Positions 47,885-57,941 of a stretch of 64,000 nt of DNA are shown here, piece after piece; position 1 is the stretch's first letter, and each line of letters starts with the position of its first letter. This DNA comes from Adiantum capillus-veneris (lineage: Eukaryota; Streptophyta; Polypodiopsida; Polypodiales; Pteridaceae), in contig CM043942.1 in assembly GCA_014529385.2 (NCBI GenBank), forward strand, positions 34,203,969 through 34,267,968, read 5' to 3'. The notes below the pieces were generated by a model. That model was not told the DNA's origin. It saw only the letters and a list, made by a program, of their open reading frames with translations, and searched no databases. The translations under genes and the position numbers were made by a program.

Positions 47885-48665
47885 GCCAATTAAGAAGCCT
47901 AAGTAATAGCCTTGTGACATGTGTCCCGCTTTCCCCTTTTATGAGATCTTTATGTATTTAAATAATGTAATTAAACTCTCATTGGACCTTTAGTCTTCTG
48001 GCCAATAGGAATCAGGCAAGCCATTGGCCTACTGAATGCTCATTGGACCCCTTGGGAGATTTTTCCAATCGTCTTCTAGAGAGCTTTATATCTATTGGTT
48101 ATTTTATCAACTGTTTTCAAATGAATTAAACTAAATTTACTCTAGCCTATTGTCATTGGTCACCTCTATGGCCATCCAATATTTTTTGAATGCACCTTGG
48201 GGGCAACTGGGCTAGGGAGCTTACATGTGTCCACTATGCCCTTTGTGTAAAGGGGGACTTGCAAGAGTGTGTGTGTGTGTGTGTGTGTGTTTCTCTCTCA
48301 TCCCCTACATAAAAGGCTTGCCCCCTCAACGATAGGCATGTGGGAAGACTTTTGGGTCTTCCCACAAGAATCCAATTTACCCTAAGCTTGACCATTGGAC
48401 ATACCCTTTGAAATTTGGACCCTTAGCATTTTGGAAGCCTTAATGGGCTGAAACTTAGGGTCTTTGAAGCCCATTAGTTCACATTGCTCTTTTGCAGATT
48501 GCCCCCCCTTTGGATCCCTATTTTGCCTCCTTCAGATCCCTACTGTGATCGGTCTGCTAGCCTAACCAATATTCTAGCTTTTTCTCCCCTGGTACTTGCC
48601 CATATTAAATGATCAGTTTAACATGAAAAATCATTTAGGAGAATTATATATTAGTTATTATGACA
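47885..48665 (-). mobile_element. G3 3' LTR, truncated
   Basis: This segment matches the right-hand 800 bp of the G1 LTR, including the (GT)n run, and ends at the same ...TTATTATGACA edge followed by the polypurine tract. The left part of the LTR is missing. It belongs to the gypsy fragment to its right. Confidence 0.7.
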
Positions 48666-49019
48666 TTACCTCTCTCTTGAAATCATAGTCGTCCTTGACT
48701 ATGGGGTAGATAAGATAAAGCCCAATCATTAGTCCTTTTTCTAGCAGGTAAAGGATCCATATCTTACCCTACGACATCGTTCCAAAATGGATGAACAATC
48801 CATTTGGCGCTTGAGAGCATAAGCTACCACAAGCATGTCTGCCCATTTGTCCTATCAATCTTCAACAGTAGAGTGACAAGCTCTGCTTGGTGTTTGGAAG
48901 ACGTCGTCTCCACAAACTTGATCCTAAGCATGCACAATAAAGAAAAAGAGAGCCTTATAAGACAAAAACTTTGTTCATTTTAAACATTTTTACATTTGTT
49001 TACTCTAAAGAAGCATTGT

Positions 49020-49521
49020 AAGCATTGACAAGGTTTAGGTTATCCTTTAATTGTATGCCTTGCATCCATCTAGCATCTTCAAAAGGATATTTCTTAAACT
49101 TAATAAGATACCGTCAGATAATCGTACTACCTCTCAATACCTTGTCTTCATGTTGGAGAATGGACTCGAGCTGCAGCGCCTCTTCTTGGTCAACAATTGA
49201 TTCTTGAGGTGGCTCTCCTTTGTAAGACTTTAGTAGGATCACATGGAAAGCATTGTGTATGAGCCAATGAGACTGGGCAACTTAAGTTGATAGGCCATCT
49301 CATTGATTGGTCTAAGAATATGGAAGGGACCATAGTACCTTTTTGTTAACTTAGCATAGTATTTTTGGTGTCCCGTAGGATTCTTGCCGGTTGTATGCCT
49401 TAATCGAGCCTTGGGAAATTTAAGCAAGATCCAATCATTTTCTTTAAAGGCTTGGGATCTTATCTGCTTATTAGTACTAGCGTTTTGCCTTTACTATGAG
49501 ATAGAGATAGCATCCTTAATC
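49020..49521 (-). pseudogene. G3 pol C-terminus
   Basis: Text equivalent to G1 31780-32280: FPKARLRHTTGKNPTGHQKYY, RYYGPFHILRPINEM and the chromodomain-side end. There are frameshifts near 49240 and 49350. It is interrupted at 49522 by C1 and continues at 56010. Confidence 0.75.
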
Positions 49522-49526
49522 TTTTG
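49522..49526. repeat. Target-site duplication of C1, left copy (TTTTG)
   Basis: TTTTG at 49522-49526 and again at 56005-56009. The uninterrupted G1 copy reads AATCTTTTGGAAAGATTC at this place, confirming a clean 5-bp duplication. Confidence 0.92.
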
Positions 49527-49718
49527 TGAAGGAGAACGAGCGGAAGTGCGGCGCGAGAGAGAGTGCGAAAAGAAGAGCACGACGATATCGTGAACTCGCT
49601 CTACTGTAATGTGTAGATCATAGTGAGTTCTTATTAGGTTTTTACAAAAGAATATGTGTATATACTTGGCGGCCCGCCCACTTACCTGAGCGACCACATT
49701 GGGCTTTATACCCCAACA
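49527..49718 (-). mobile_element. C1 3' LTR
   Basis: 192 bp between TGAAGGAGAACGAGCGG and ATACCCCAACA on the plus strand; the polypurine tract (AAGTGGGAGGT on the minus strand) abuts at 49719. Confidence 0.9.
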
Positions 49719-49729
49719 ACCTCCCACTT
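49719..49729 (-). other. C1 polypurine tract
   Basis: AAGTGGGAGGT on the minus strand directly before the 3' LTR; C2 has the same at 57865-57875. Confidence 0.75.
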
Positions 49730-49807
49730 AAAGTCCAATGTGGTACTTTAAGTGTGAGAGAAGCTACTATACAAGCTAATATACAAGAGATGTAGAGAAG
49801 TGATGTA

Positions 49808-51234
49808 CTACCCTACACCTAACTGCTTGCGAAAATGCGCAAAGCTCTCTGAGGGAAGTCCTTTTGTAAGTAGATCAACAGGATTTTCTGTGGTGTGAAC
49901 TTTGACAAGCTGAAGTTGCTTATCCTCGAGCATTTCCCTGATGAAATGATACTTCACATCCACATGCTTTGTCTTTGAGTGATAAACTGGATTGCGAGCC
50001 AATTGTATAGCACTTTGACTATCACAATATAACACAGGCATCTCTTCTTTGATTCCCAAGTCTGTTACTAATCGATTAAGCCAAATTGATTCTTTGCACG
50101 CCTCTGATGCTGCAACATATTCAGCCTCTGTAGTAGACTGAGTAACACAATCTTGTAATCTAGAATGCCATGATACTGCTCCACCAGCCAATGTAAAGAC
50201 ATACCCTGACGTAGACCTTTGGTTTTCTAAGTCACCTGCATAATCTGAGTCTGTAAAACCCTTTACACTTAGCTCCTGACTCCCATAGCATATACGCATA
50301 CTCTTTGTAGCTTTCAAGTATCTCAATATTCCTTTCACTGCCTCCCAATGTTGCCTGGGTTTGACATGTATCGACTTACTACTCCCACTGCAAATGTAAT
50401 GTCTGGGCGAGTAGCAATCATTGCATACATCAAACTACCCACTGCAGACGCATATGGAATCTTATCCATTTTAGCCTGTTCTTCCTCAGACACAGGACTA
50501 TCTTGTTTGCTAAGTTTCACATATGGTGGCAATGGAACACTCACTGCCATTCCCTTCTCCATATTGAAACGTTGCAAAACCTTGTCAATATACTCTGTTT
50601 GAGATAACCAAATCAACTTCTTTGATCTGTCTCTCTCAATGCGCATACCAAGTATATGACTTGCCTCACCCATGTCTTTCATGTCAAACGATTTTTCCAT
50701 CTTTGACTTCAAAGCTGAAATTTCTTCCAAGTGCTTGCCAGCAATCAACATGTCATCCACATACAAAATAAGGATCAGCCAACTGCCATCCTTAGCCTTC
50801 TTTGTATATAGACAGTGATCAAACTCACTATGTTTGTAACCTTGAGAAAGCATAAACTTGTGGAATTTATGGTACCATGCCCTCGGTGATTGTTTTAAGC
50901 CATAAAGACTCTTTAACAACTGGCATACCCAATCTTCCTTGCCTTTCTCAACAAACCCTTCTGGCTGCTGCATGTAAATTTCCACATCTAAATCACCATG
51001 CAAGAACGCTGTCTTGACATCCATTTGGTGCAACACCAAATCTAATATGGCAACCAATGCAAGAAAGCATCTCAATGTAGTCATATTGACCACCGGAGAG
51101 AAGACTTCATCAAAGTCAATGCCTTGTTCTTGCTTAAAGCCCTTGGCAACAAGCCTTGCTTTGTCCTTTGGCTGACTATCATGAGCGGTGATCTTATACC
51201 TGTAAACCCATTTACAAGGAAAAGCCTTTTTGCC
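49808..51234 (-). pseudogene. C1 reverse transcriptase and RNase H
   Basis: From right to left: a frame after the TAG at 51235 beginning GKKAFPCKW; RT with VLHQMDVKTAFLHGDLDVEI, GLKQSPRAWYHKF and LILYVDDMLIAGK (the YVDD catalytic motif is intact); then RNase H with GFTDSDYAGD, TEAEYVAASEACKESIWLN, YCDSQSAIQLARNPVYHSK and DVKYHFIRE. A 4-bp deletion near 50350 (compare C2) shifts the frame between RT and RNase H. No start codon is expected because this is part of a polyprotein. Confidence 0.85.
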
Positions 51235-52121
51235 CTATGGTAATTCAACTAGCTTCCATGTCTTGTTTTTATGCAGAGCTGTCATCTCTGACTGCATGGA
51301 CAATTGCCAATTCCCGAAGTCCTTAATTTGCACTGCTTCCTTGTAACATGAAGGCTCATTGCAATCAGTCAACATGACATAGTTCATAGATGGAACAAAC
51401 CTATCAGGAGGTCGTGTGACACGTCCAGATCTAAGCACAATAGGTGGCTCAGCCTCAGCCACAACTTGTGGTTCCTATCCTGTCCTTGCCCCTCTTGAGC
51501 CCTGACATTTTGTCTTGAACGTGCAGGTCCATCTTCTTGGAAGACAACTCTTCTAATCTCCTCAACCCTCTCTTGTTTAGAATGATATTTGGATTCATTA
51601 AAGTGAACATCATTGCTGCGGACAACCTTTCTGGATTCGGGATCCCAAAGTCTGTACCCCATCTCACCAGAATTACCATAGCCTAGAAAGATGCACTTTC
51701 TACTCTTTGGCTCAAGTTTGTTCCTAAATTCCTTTGTAACGTGAGTATATGCCTCATAGCCAAAGACTCTGAGATGCTTGTATGAGGGCATTTTGCCTGA
51801 CCATACCATCTCTGGCACTGAATCCTTTTGCAAAACCTTGCTAGGAGATCTATTTACAAGATGAACAGCTGTTGATACAGCTTCAGCCCAAAACCCATTT
51901 GGCAGTTGTGCATTAGACAACATACTTCTGACCTTCTCTTGTATGGTCCTATTCATCCTCTCAGCAACACCATTTTGAGGAGGATTGTAAGGAGCAATAA
52001 GTTCACGTTTTATACCTTTTGACTCACAAAAGTCCTGAAAGGCCTTTGAAACATACTCTCTACCATTGTCAGTGCGTAAGCATTTAAGCTTCTTGCCACT
52101 CTGATTCTCCACAAGTGTCAC
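51235..52121 (-). pseudogene. C1 integrase, catalytic part and C-terminus
   Basis: LRTDNGREYVSKAFQDFCES and PPQNGVAERMNRTIQ are the second and third acidic-residue regions of a copia integrase; the C-terminal FLGYGNSGEMGYRLW and SRKVVRSNDVHFNE follow. A frameshift near 51460 and the TAG at 51235 (after VELP) separate it from RT. The C2 copy carries the same TAG. Confidence 0.8.
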
Positions 52122-52166
52122 AAATGTTTTGAAAACACTAAACGCTTCATCCTTGTGCTTGAGAAA

Positions 52167-53444
52167 TTAAACCCATACTTTCCTCGAGTAATCATCTATA
52201 AATGTCATAAAGTAACAAGCTCCCCCTAGAGATAGGTTAGGCATAGGTCCACACAAATACCTATAAACAAGTGCCAACTGTGTATCTCTTCTACTGCTTC
52301 TATGCTTATGTGGTTGCTGTGTTTGCTTACCATACAGACAATGTTCACAGAATTCAAAATCATTAAATGAAAAGCCACGCAAATAACCAGAACGAGACAA
52401 GATTTCCATTCCCTTCTTGGACATATGTCCTAACCGGCTATGCCACAAAGAAACGTTCGGCTGCTCGGTTACATTGATTACATTTTTAGAGACATTTGAT
52501 ACATAAATCATGTAAAGTCCTCCAGACTTTACTCCATGTGCTACTGTCATAGAACCCTTGGATATCTTCCACATGTTCTGTCCAAAAGTGGTGACGTAGC
52601 AAGCATCATCAAGTAAACCTGTGCTTATCAAGCTCTTTGTAATTGCGGGAACATGTCTTACATTCTTCAGCGTGAAAGAAGAGCCATTCTGAAACTTCAA
52701 TTGAACATCTCCAACACCTAAGATCTCACATGTCTGCCCATTGCCTAGCCGAACATGATCTTTAGTGGTCACATAAGAGGTAAACCACTCCTTGTTTGGA
52801 GACACATGAAGTGATGCCCCTGAGTCTATAATCCAGTCACTCAGTACATTTCCATCAGATGCTATAAGAAGAGCTGAGTCCATTGTATTCTTCAAGAGGT
52901 AGATTTCTCCTGACACTAGACTGTCATCCTCTGCAACAGTGTTTGTCACATTTATTTCTTGAATATTCTTTGAGGACTTGTTCTTCTCACCATGGTCTTC
53001 AACTTTCTCTTTGCCTTTTTCTGCTTTCCATTCTCTGCAGTCTCTTTTCATGTGACCCTTCTTGCCACAATGGTAGCATTCTATGTCACTCTTGCCTTTA
53101 GCACTGCGGGACTTGCTACGAGACTGATTCCTCTTTCCACCTTTGTACTTTTCTTTGGTCCTTCCCCTGACAACTAAGGCTGTTCCTTTGCCTTTGTACA
53201 TTGTCTTTCTATTGGTTTCTTCAGTAAGCAGACTTCCTTCTACACCTGCTATGTTCAAACCATCTGGAGGTGCAGAATTACTCAAAGCTGTGCGAAAAGT
53301 GTCCCAACTTTCCGGCAATGTGATCAACAGGAACATAGCTCTAACAGGTTGATCAAACTTGACACCTTGAGCTGACAACTGACAATAGATTGTGTTGAAT
53401 TCATTCAGATGATTGGACATAGGTGTCCCTTCTTTCATCTTCAA
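52167..53444 (-). pseudogene. C1 gag C-terminus, protease, start of integrase
   Basis: gag LPESWDTFRTALSNS, a canonical knuckle CYHCGKKGHMKRDC (about 53050), protease WIIDSGASLHVSPN (about 52820), the integrase zinc region HSRLGHMSKKG...CEHCLYGKQ (about 52400) and the first acidic region FIDDYSRKVWV. It ends in TAA at 52167, where C2 has TAC (Tyr). Upstream it is preceded by the duplicated gag part with TAG at 53472. Confidence 0.85.
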
Positions 53445-53471
53445 GTCAACAAGCTTCTTAAGCCAGTATAC

Positions 53472-53780
53472 CTATGAAGCTGCACTCTGCTTCTCATAAA
53501 GATCACTCAGCTTTAACCATGCTTGATAAGCCGACATCTCGTCTGCTACATTGAAGTAAACGCTTTCTGCCAAAGTCAGCATAATGGTAGAAAGTGCCAA
53601 TTCATCCATTTCGCTCCATTCATCTTCGTCCATATCTTCTGGTTTTATCCCCTTGAGATTTATAGGTTTTATCTGCTTCTTTTGTACCAACACGTGGCAA
53701 ATCTGCTTCTTCCACAATGGGAAATTGGTTCCATCTAGCTTCTTGATATTGTAAAGAGCAGTGTCCTGTGATCCAGCCAT
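53472..53780 (-). pseudogene. C1 gag N-terminus, duplicated copy A
   Basis: Starts MAGSQDTALYNIKKLDGTNF and runs to YEKQSAAS, where CAG of copy B is TAG at 53472. Apart from that stop the text continues in frame into the gag at 53444. Confidence 0.85.
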
Positions 53781-53866
53781 AGCTACGCTTCACAGTAGTT
53801 TACTTTCCTGGGAAAATTTCGGCAGAGTTTCCCCTGTAAACTGACCTCTGAACCAATATCAACCTG

Positions 53867-54730
53867 TCAAATGAACCAAGAAAGCTTCAGATTCTGCAGA
53901 AATTTTGGCAGAGTCTCCTTTGTAAAATGGCTCTGGTGTACTAAAAACAGACCAAAAAACAGCTCAAAAAACACTGTCTCTCTGACACTGTAAGCTGCGG
54001 GTAAACCTGTCCTGCACCTGTAATGTCTCTCTATGTCACTCTTGCCTTTAGCACTGCGGGACTTGCTACGAGACTGATTCCTCTTTCCACCTTTGTACTT
54101 TTCTTTGGTCCTTCCCCTGACAACTAAGGTTGTTCCTTTGCCTTTGTCCATTGTCTTTCTACTGGTTTCTTTAGTAAGCAGACTTCCTTCTACACCTGCT
54201 ATGTTCAAACCATCTGGAGGTGCAGAATTACTCAAAGCTGTGCGAAAAGTGTCCCAACTTTCCGGCAATGTGATCAACAGAAACATAGCTCTAACAGGTT
54301 GATCAAACTTGACACCTTGAGCTGACAACTGACAATAGATTGTGTTGAATTCATTCAGATGATTGGACATAGGTGTCCCTTCTTTCATCTTCAAGTCAAC
54401 AAGCTTCTTAAGCCAGTATACCTGTGAAGCTGCACTCTGCTTCTCATAAAGATCACTCAGCTTTAACCATGCTTGATAAGCCGACATCTCGTCTGCTACA
54501 TTGAAGTAAACGCTTTCTGCCAAAGTCAGCATAATGGTAGAAAGTGCCAATTCATCCATTTCGCTCCATTCATCTTCGTCCATATCTTCTGGTTTTATCC
54601 CCTTGAGATTTATAGGTTTTATCTGCTTCTTTTGTACCAACACGTGGCAAATCTGCTTCTTCCACAATGGGAAATTGGTTCCATCTAGCTTCTTGATATT
54701 GTAAAGAGCAGTGTCCTGTGATCCAGCCAT
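53867..54730 (-). pseudogene. C1 gag N-terminus, duplicated copy B
   Basis: The same gag from the same ATG, open for 287 codons. The last 40 or so residues after KSRSAKGKSDIE read into the duplicated leader and are not gag. Typical copia gag core motifs are YWLKKLVDLKMKEGTPMSNH and LPESWDTFRTALS. Confidence 0.85.
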
Positions 54731-54980
54731 AGCTACGCTTCACAGTAGTTTACTTTCCTGGGAAAATTTCGGCAGAGTTTCCCCTGTAAACTGACCTCTG
54801 AACCAATATCAACCTGTCAAATGAACCAAGAAAGCTTCAGATTCTGCAGAAATTTTGGCAGAGTCTCCTTTGTAAAATGGCTCTGGTGTACTAAAAACAG
54901 ACCAAAAAACAGCTCAAAAAACACTGTCTCTCTAACACTGTAAGCTGCGGGTAAACCTGTCCTGCACTTGTACTGTCTCT

Positions 54981-55813
54981 CACTGTCCTGTCACTGTCCT
55001 GTAAGCATAGACTGTGACAATGCCTCAACGGTAGTAAAGCAAAGATGCAATCCCAACTGTCAAACTCACAGTCAATACATCCTAGCTGCCTATCTAAGGG
55101 TGCTCGAGGGATCACTCCAAGACCTGTATCACCGAAAGGATCTCAACATTCGAGAATCCCCCAGCTCAATAAAACCTCACTCAACCCTCAACAAAGGCTG
55201 CAGTAAATCTGACAGTACATAGACTTCCCACAAAGTCATACATCCACAAATTTCCCACCGTATATTGTAACCGTTGCGGCGGTTGTTTGCTGCGTGACTC
55301 ATAGCCAACAAACCCTCAACAGACATACATCATCTCTGACAATACATCCCATGTGAAAGTACCTGCAATGTCAAGATGAAATCTGGAATATCAAGCAGCA
55401 AACACAAGCTACCTGATGAACTAGTGGATGTCGCCTACAGTCTGTGTGTAGATGCGCCCGTGTCATATGTGACACACCTCCAAGAACTGTGAGCCGTCCT
55501 TCGATGTGTAGACAGCCACAAATCAACGCTCTCGGATTGTCGATATCCTCAGCACCTGCAGTCGTAGGCGGAAAACCCCAAATTTGCAGAGTCGGATCTG
55601 CACTCGCTGAGACCACGTAGTCGAAAATGGCCTGCGCAAAACATTGTCGAAGCCGAACGGTGACCGAGATGACCTCAGAATGAAATTCTGAGCACACCAA
55701 GTCATACGAGCTCCCCCACAAGATTTGAAGCCGTGTCTTTGCCTGTCGAATTTCACTCCAACCTGAGCTGGTGACTCTAGCCTCCTGCAGTGCTGCCCTG
55801 AGCCTCGATCTAA
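54981..55813 (-). other. C1 leader
   Basis: Untranslated leader between primer site and gag, closely matching C2 62170-62960. Short open frames here occur in both copies but show no protein family; I treat them as non-coding. Confidence 0.6.
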
Positions 55814-55825
55814 GCTCTGATACCA
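55814..55825 (-). other. C1 primer-binding site (initiator tRNA-Met)
   Basis: TGGTATCAGAGC on the minus strand, two bases from the LTR end. Confidence 0.9.
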
Positions 55826-55827
55826 GT

Positions 55828-56004
55828 TGAAGGAGTAGGAGCGGAAGTGCGACGCGAAAGAGAGTGCGAGAAGAAGAGCACGACGATATGGTGAACTCGC
55901 AGAGCATAGTGAGTTCTTATTAGGTTTTTACAAAAGAATATGTGTACAGACCTGGCGGTCCGCCCACTTACCTGGGCGACCACATTGGGCTTTATACCCC
56001 AACA
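55828..56004 (-). mobile_element. C1 5' LTR
   Basis: 177 bp; same ends as the 3' LTR but with a 15-bp deletion around 55893 (GAACTCGCAGAGCATAG). Confidence 0.9.
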
Positions 56005-56316
56005 TTTTGGAAAGATTCTTGTAGGTCTCGGCTATACTCATCTGCAACAAAGTTCTTCTCTTGTACCTTAAGAAGCAGGGGACCTTTGCATCTTCCCTCA
56101 ATTACCTCAAAAGGTGCTTTTCCAATGGAGGTATCTATAGTGTTATTGTAGGCATACTCCACTAACGGTAAGTACTTCTCCAACTAGGACCTTTGATCTA
56201 CTTCTGTTACGTAGGCTTTTAGTAGATCAAGGATTGTTAGGTTAGCTATTTCAATATGGCCATCCGTTTGAGGGTGATAGGTCGAAGAGAAGTTTAGCCT
56301 TGTCCCTAAATTCTCA
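56005..56316 (-). pseudogene. G3 integrase fragment
   Basis: Continues the gypsy text cut by C1: KYLPLVEYAYNNTIDTSIGK, APFEVIEGR and YHPQTDG-region words. It stops at 56316 in mid-integrase (after TAAATTCTCAA), where unrelated sequence starting TGTAATG begins. Confidence 0.75.
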
Positions 56317-56748
56317 ATGTAATGTACCCAACATTTATTCATATAAGTCATTTCAGTTATTTTGCAAAGTAATTAAGATTCTCAATTTTGTGAGTCATCA
56401 TGAGTTTATCAGAGCAATCGGATTGAAAATCTAGTTCAAAATCCAATTATTTATGATCTTTCTTTATGTGGAACAATAGGTTTATATGGGAACCTAATCT
56501 ATGTGTGAAGAAAAAGCTTAGAGATAGTATTTTTAGGAAAGAAAGAGAGGTGAATCAAAATTAGGATACTTTTCTTCTTTCTCTCTTTCAAAATAGAATG
56601 GAAACTTGTAAGTATAGAGCTTTTAATAATCGCGCATAGGATTCGCGTACCCAAAGAAAGAAAAAAAAAAGAGTCGCGACGACGCGCGAGCTTTTTTTTC
56701 TTCTCCTATTCTTGAAACCTCTCAGTATTCATAGCACCCCCTAGGGTC

Positions 56749-56757
56749 TATATAAAG
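56749..56757 (+). promoter_or_regulatory. TATA box
   Basis: TCTATATAAAGAACC is a strong plant TATA context; a transcript start would be expected near 56780, in ATTTGGACACACACATC. The ATG at 56960 lies about 200 bases downstream after a CT-rich leader. Confidence 0.55.
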
Positions 56758-56959
56758 AACCCTTCTCCTCTCAATTTGGACACACACATCTACAGAAGCA
56801 GAATCTCTCTTGCAACGACGCGCCGGAGGAAGCTTCTCTCCCTTAACCTCTCACCTTCAAGCCATCTCCATCTCCAATCTTCGACGTGCCTTCACCCGAT
56901 TTATGAGCACACTCTCTCCCTCTCTAACTACGCACTTTTCTTTTCTCCATTCCGAAGCT

Positions 56960-57163
56960 ATGGCTCCGAAGCGTGTAGCGCGAAGTTCTAAGGACGTCCA
57001 TGCCATTGCACCACCAAGGAAGGTGGGAAGAAAGGTGTCTACTCCGAACGTATCTCATGCGGAAGCATCAACCGAAGAAGAAGTCGAAGCCGTCCAACCT
57101 CCAGCACAGGAGTTAGCTGCACGCATCCCAAATGGATCCGAAGCGTGTAACGCGAAGTTCTAA
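56960..57163 (+). CDS. Short basic protein of unknown function, 5' part tandemly duplicated
   Basis: From ATG 56960 the frame gives MAPKRVARSSKDVHA, then a PPRKVGRKVSTP basic patch and an acidic STEEEVEAVQPPAQEL stretch, about 67 codons. A second copy of the same text starts 172 bases later (57137) and lost about 11 bases inside; because 172 is not a multiple of three the first frame runs out at 57161. The start resembles gag N-termini of plant gypsy elements, but no gag core follows, so it may be the truncated start of a retroelement or of a host gene with a donor near 57298 (CCG|GTAGTA). Confidence 0.35.
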   Translation: MAPKRVARSSKDVHAIAPPRKVGRKVSTPNVSHAEASTEEEVEAVQPPAQELAARIPNGSEACNAKF

Positions 57164-57667
57164 GGATGTCCATGCCGAGGAAGGTGGGAAGAAAGGTGTC
57201 TACTCCGAACGTATCTCATGCGGAAGCATCAACCGAAGAAGAAGTCGAAGCCGTCCAACCTCCATCACAAGAGTTAGCTACACGCGCCCCAAATCCGGTA
57301 GTACAAATTTATAATTCTGTATTGCTATTCATGTTTGACTTGGAAAGCTAAGCGTAGGGAACCCCTTAAACTCTCCGAGAAACGTGATCTTATCACAAGA
57401 AACAAGTATATGTTTTCATAGATTAATGAAAGGACTGTTTGATAAATTGTTATTGTTTGTTGAATTGTTATTGCTTAATAAATTGTTATTGTTTGATAAG
57501 TGGGTTTTGATTGATATGAAGAATTGGTTGATCATATTTTATGAATCATTTAATGAGAAGAATTTTTGAAAGAATATATTTTGTCCTCGCGGGTAGCGGA
57601 GATTAAGCTGAGGTTATCGGCTCTCTTTTGTTCCTCGTGGCGGTTAGAGAGATGCCTCGCGGTAGCG

Positions 57668-57672
57668 GGATA
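57668..57672. repeat. Probable target-site duplication of C2, left copy (GGATA)
   Basis: GGATA here versus GGATG at 63167-63171, four of five bases identical. The flanks on both sides belong to the same GCGGGTAGCGGGATG-type sequence, which supports a true insertion site. Confidence 0.65.
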
Positions 57673-57864
57673 TGAAGGAGTACGAGCGGAAGTACGACGC
57701 GATAGAGAGTGCGAGAAGAAGAGCACGACGATATGGTGAACTCGCTCTACTGTAATGTGTAGATCATAGTGAGTTCTTATTAGGTTTCTACAAAAGAATA
57801 TGTGTACATTCCTGGAGGCCCTCCCACTTACCTGGGCGACCACATTGGGCTTTATACCCCAACA
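57673..57864 (-). mobile_element. C2 3' LTR
   Basis: 192 bp, TGAAGGAGTACGAGCGG to ATACCCCAACA on the plus strand. Confidence 0.9.
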
Positions 57865-57941
57865 ACCTCCCACTTAAAGTCCAATGTGGTACTTTAAGTG
57901 TGAGAGAAGCTACTATACAAGAGATGTAGAGAAGTGATGTA

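Larger units (their letters stand above)
53081..54980. repeat. 950-bp tandem duplication inside C1
   Basis: Copy A 53081-54030 and copy B 54031-54980, offset exactly 950. By eye I count nine single-base differences. Six are C/T transitions at CHG sites (near 53180/54130, 53211/54161, 53222/54172, 53474/54424, 53984/54934 and 54018/54968), one is a transition elsewhere, and two are A/C. The duplication duplicates the gag start, so two ATG gag starts exist (54730 and 53780). C2 lacks it. Confidence 0.93.
49527..56004 (-). mobile_element. C1, complete Ty1/copia retrotransposon with internal 950-bp tandem duplication
   Basis: 6.5 kb with LTRs 49527-49718 and 55828-56004, a tRNA-iMet primer site, a polypurine tract and a perfect TTTTG target duplication inside gypsy fragment G3. 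The 192-bp LTR is short for copia; the 5' copy has a 15-bp deletion. The coding order is gag, protease, integrase, reverse transcriptase, RNase H. A tandem duplication covering the leader end and most of gag (53081-54030 and 54031-54980) and several stops and frameshifts make it inactive. Confidence 0.92.
56317..57672 (+). other. TATA-box segment with short duplicated reading frame
   Basis: TGTAATGTACCCAACA follows the broken gypsy text, so this may be the start of another inserted element in plus orientation, perhaps an LTR. The part 56317-56740 is non-coding with a purine/pyrimidine-rich stretch. After the TATA box a CT-rich leader follows, then a short frame (56960). 57352-57672 holds nothing I recognise except GCGGGTAGCG-like words that recur at 63190-63330, beyond C2. 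Confidence 0.4.

Noticed and set aside
47885-48665. G3 LTR as the missing 5' LTR of G1
   Set aside because: It is followed on its right by a polypurine tract and pol C-terminal text, so it is a 3' LTR. A shared LTR in a tandem array remains possible but no primer site lies to its left.
55371-55907. Frames of about 60-180 codons in the C1 and C2 leaders
   Set aside because: They lie between primer site and gag, change length between the two copies and match nothing I know; treated as untranslated leader.
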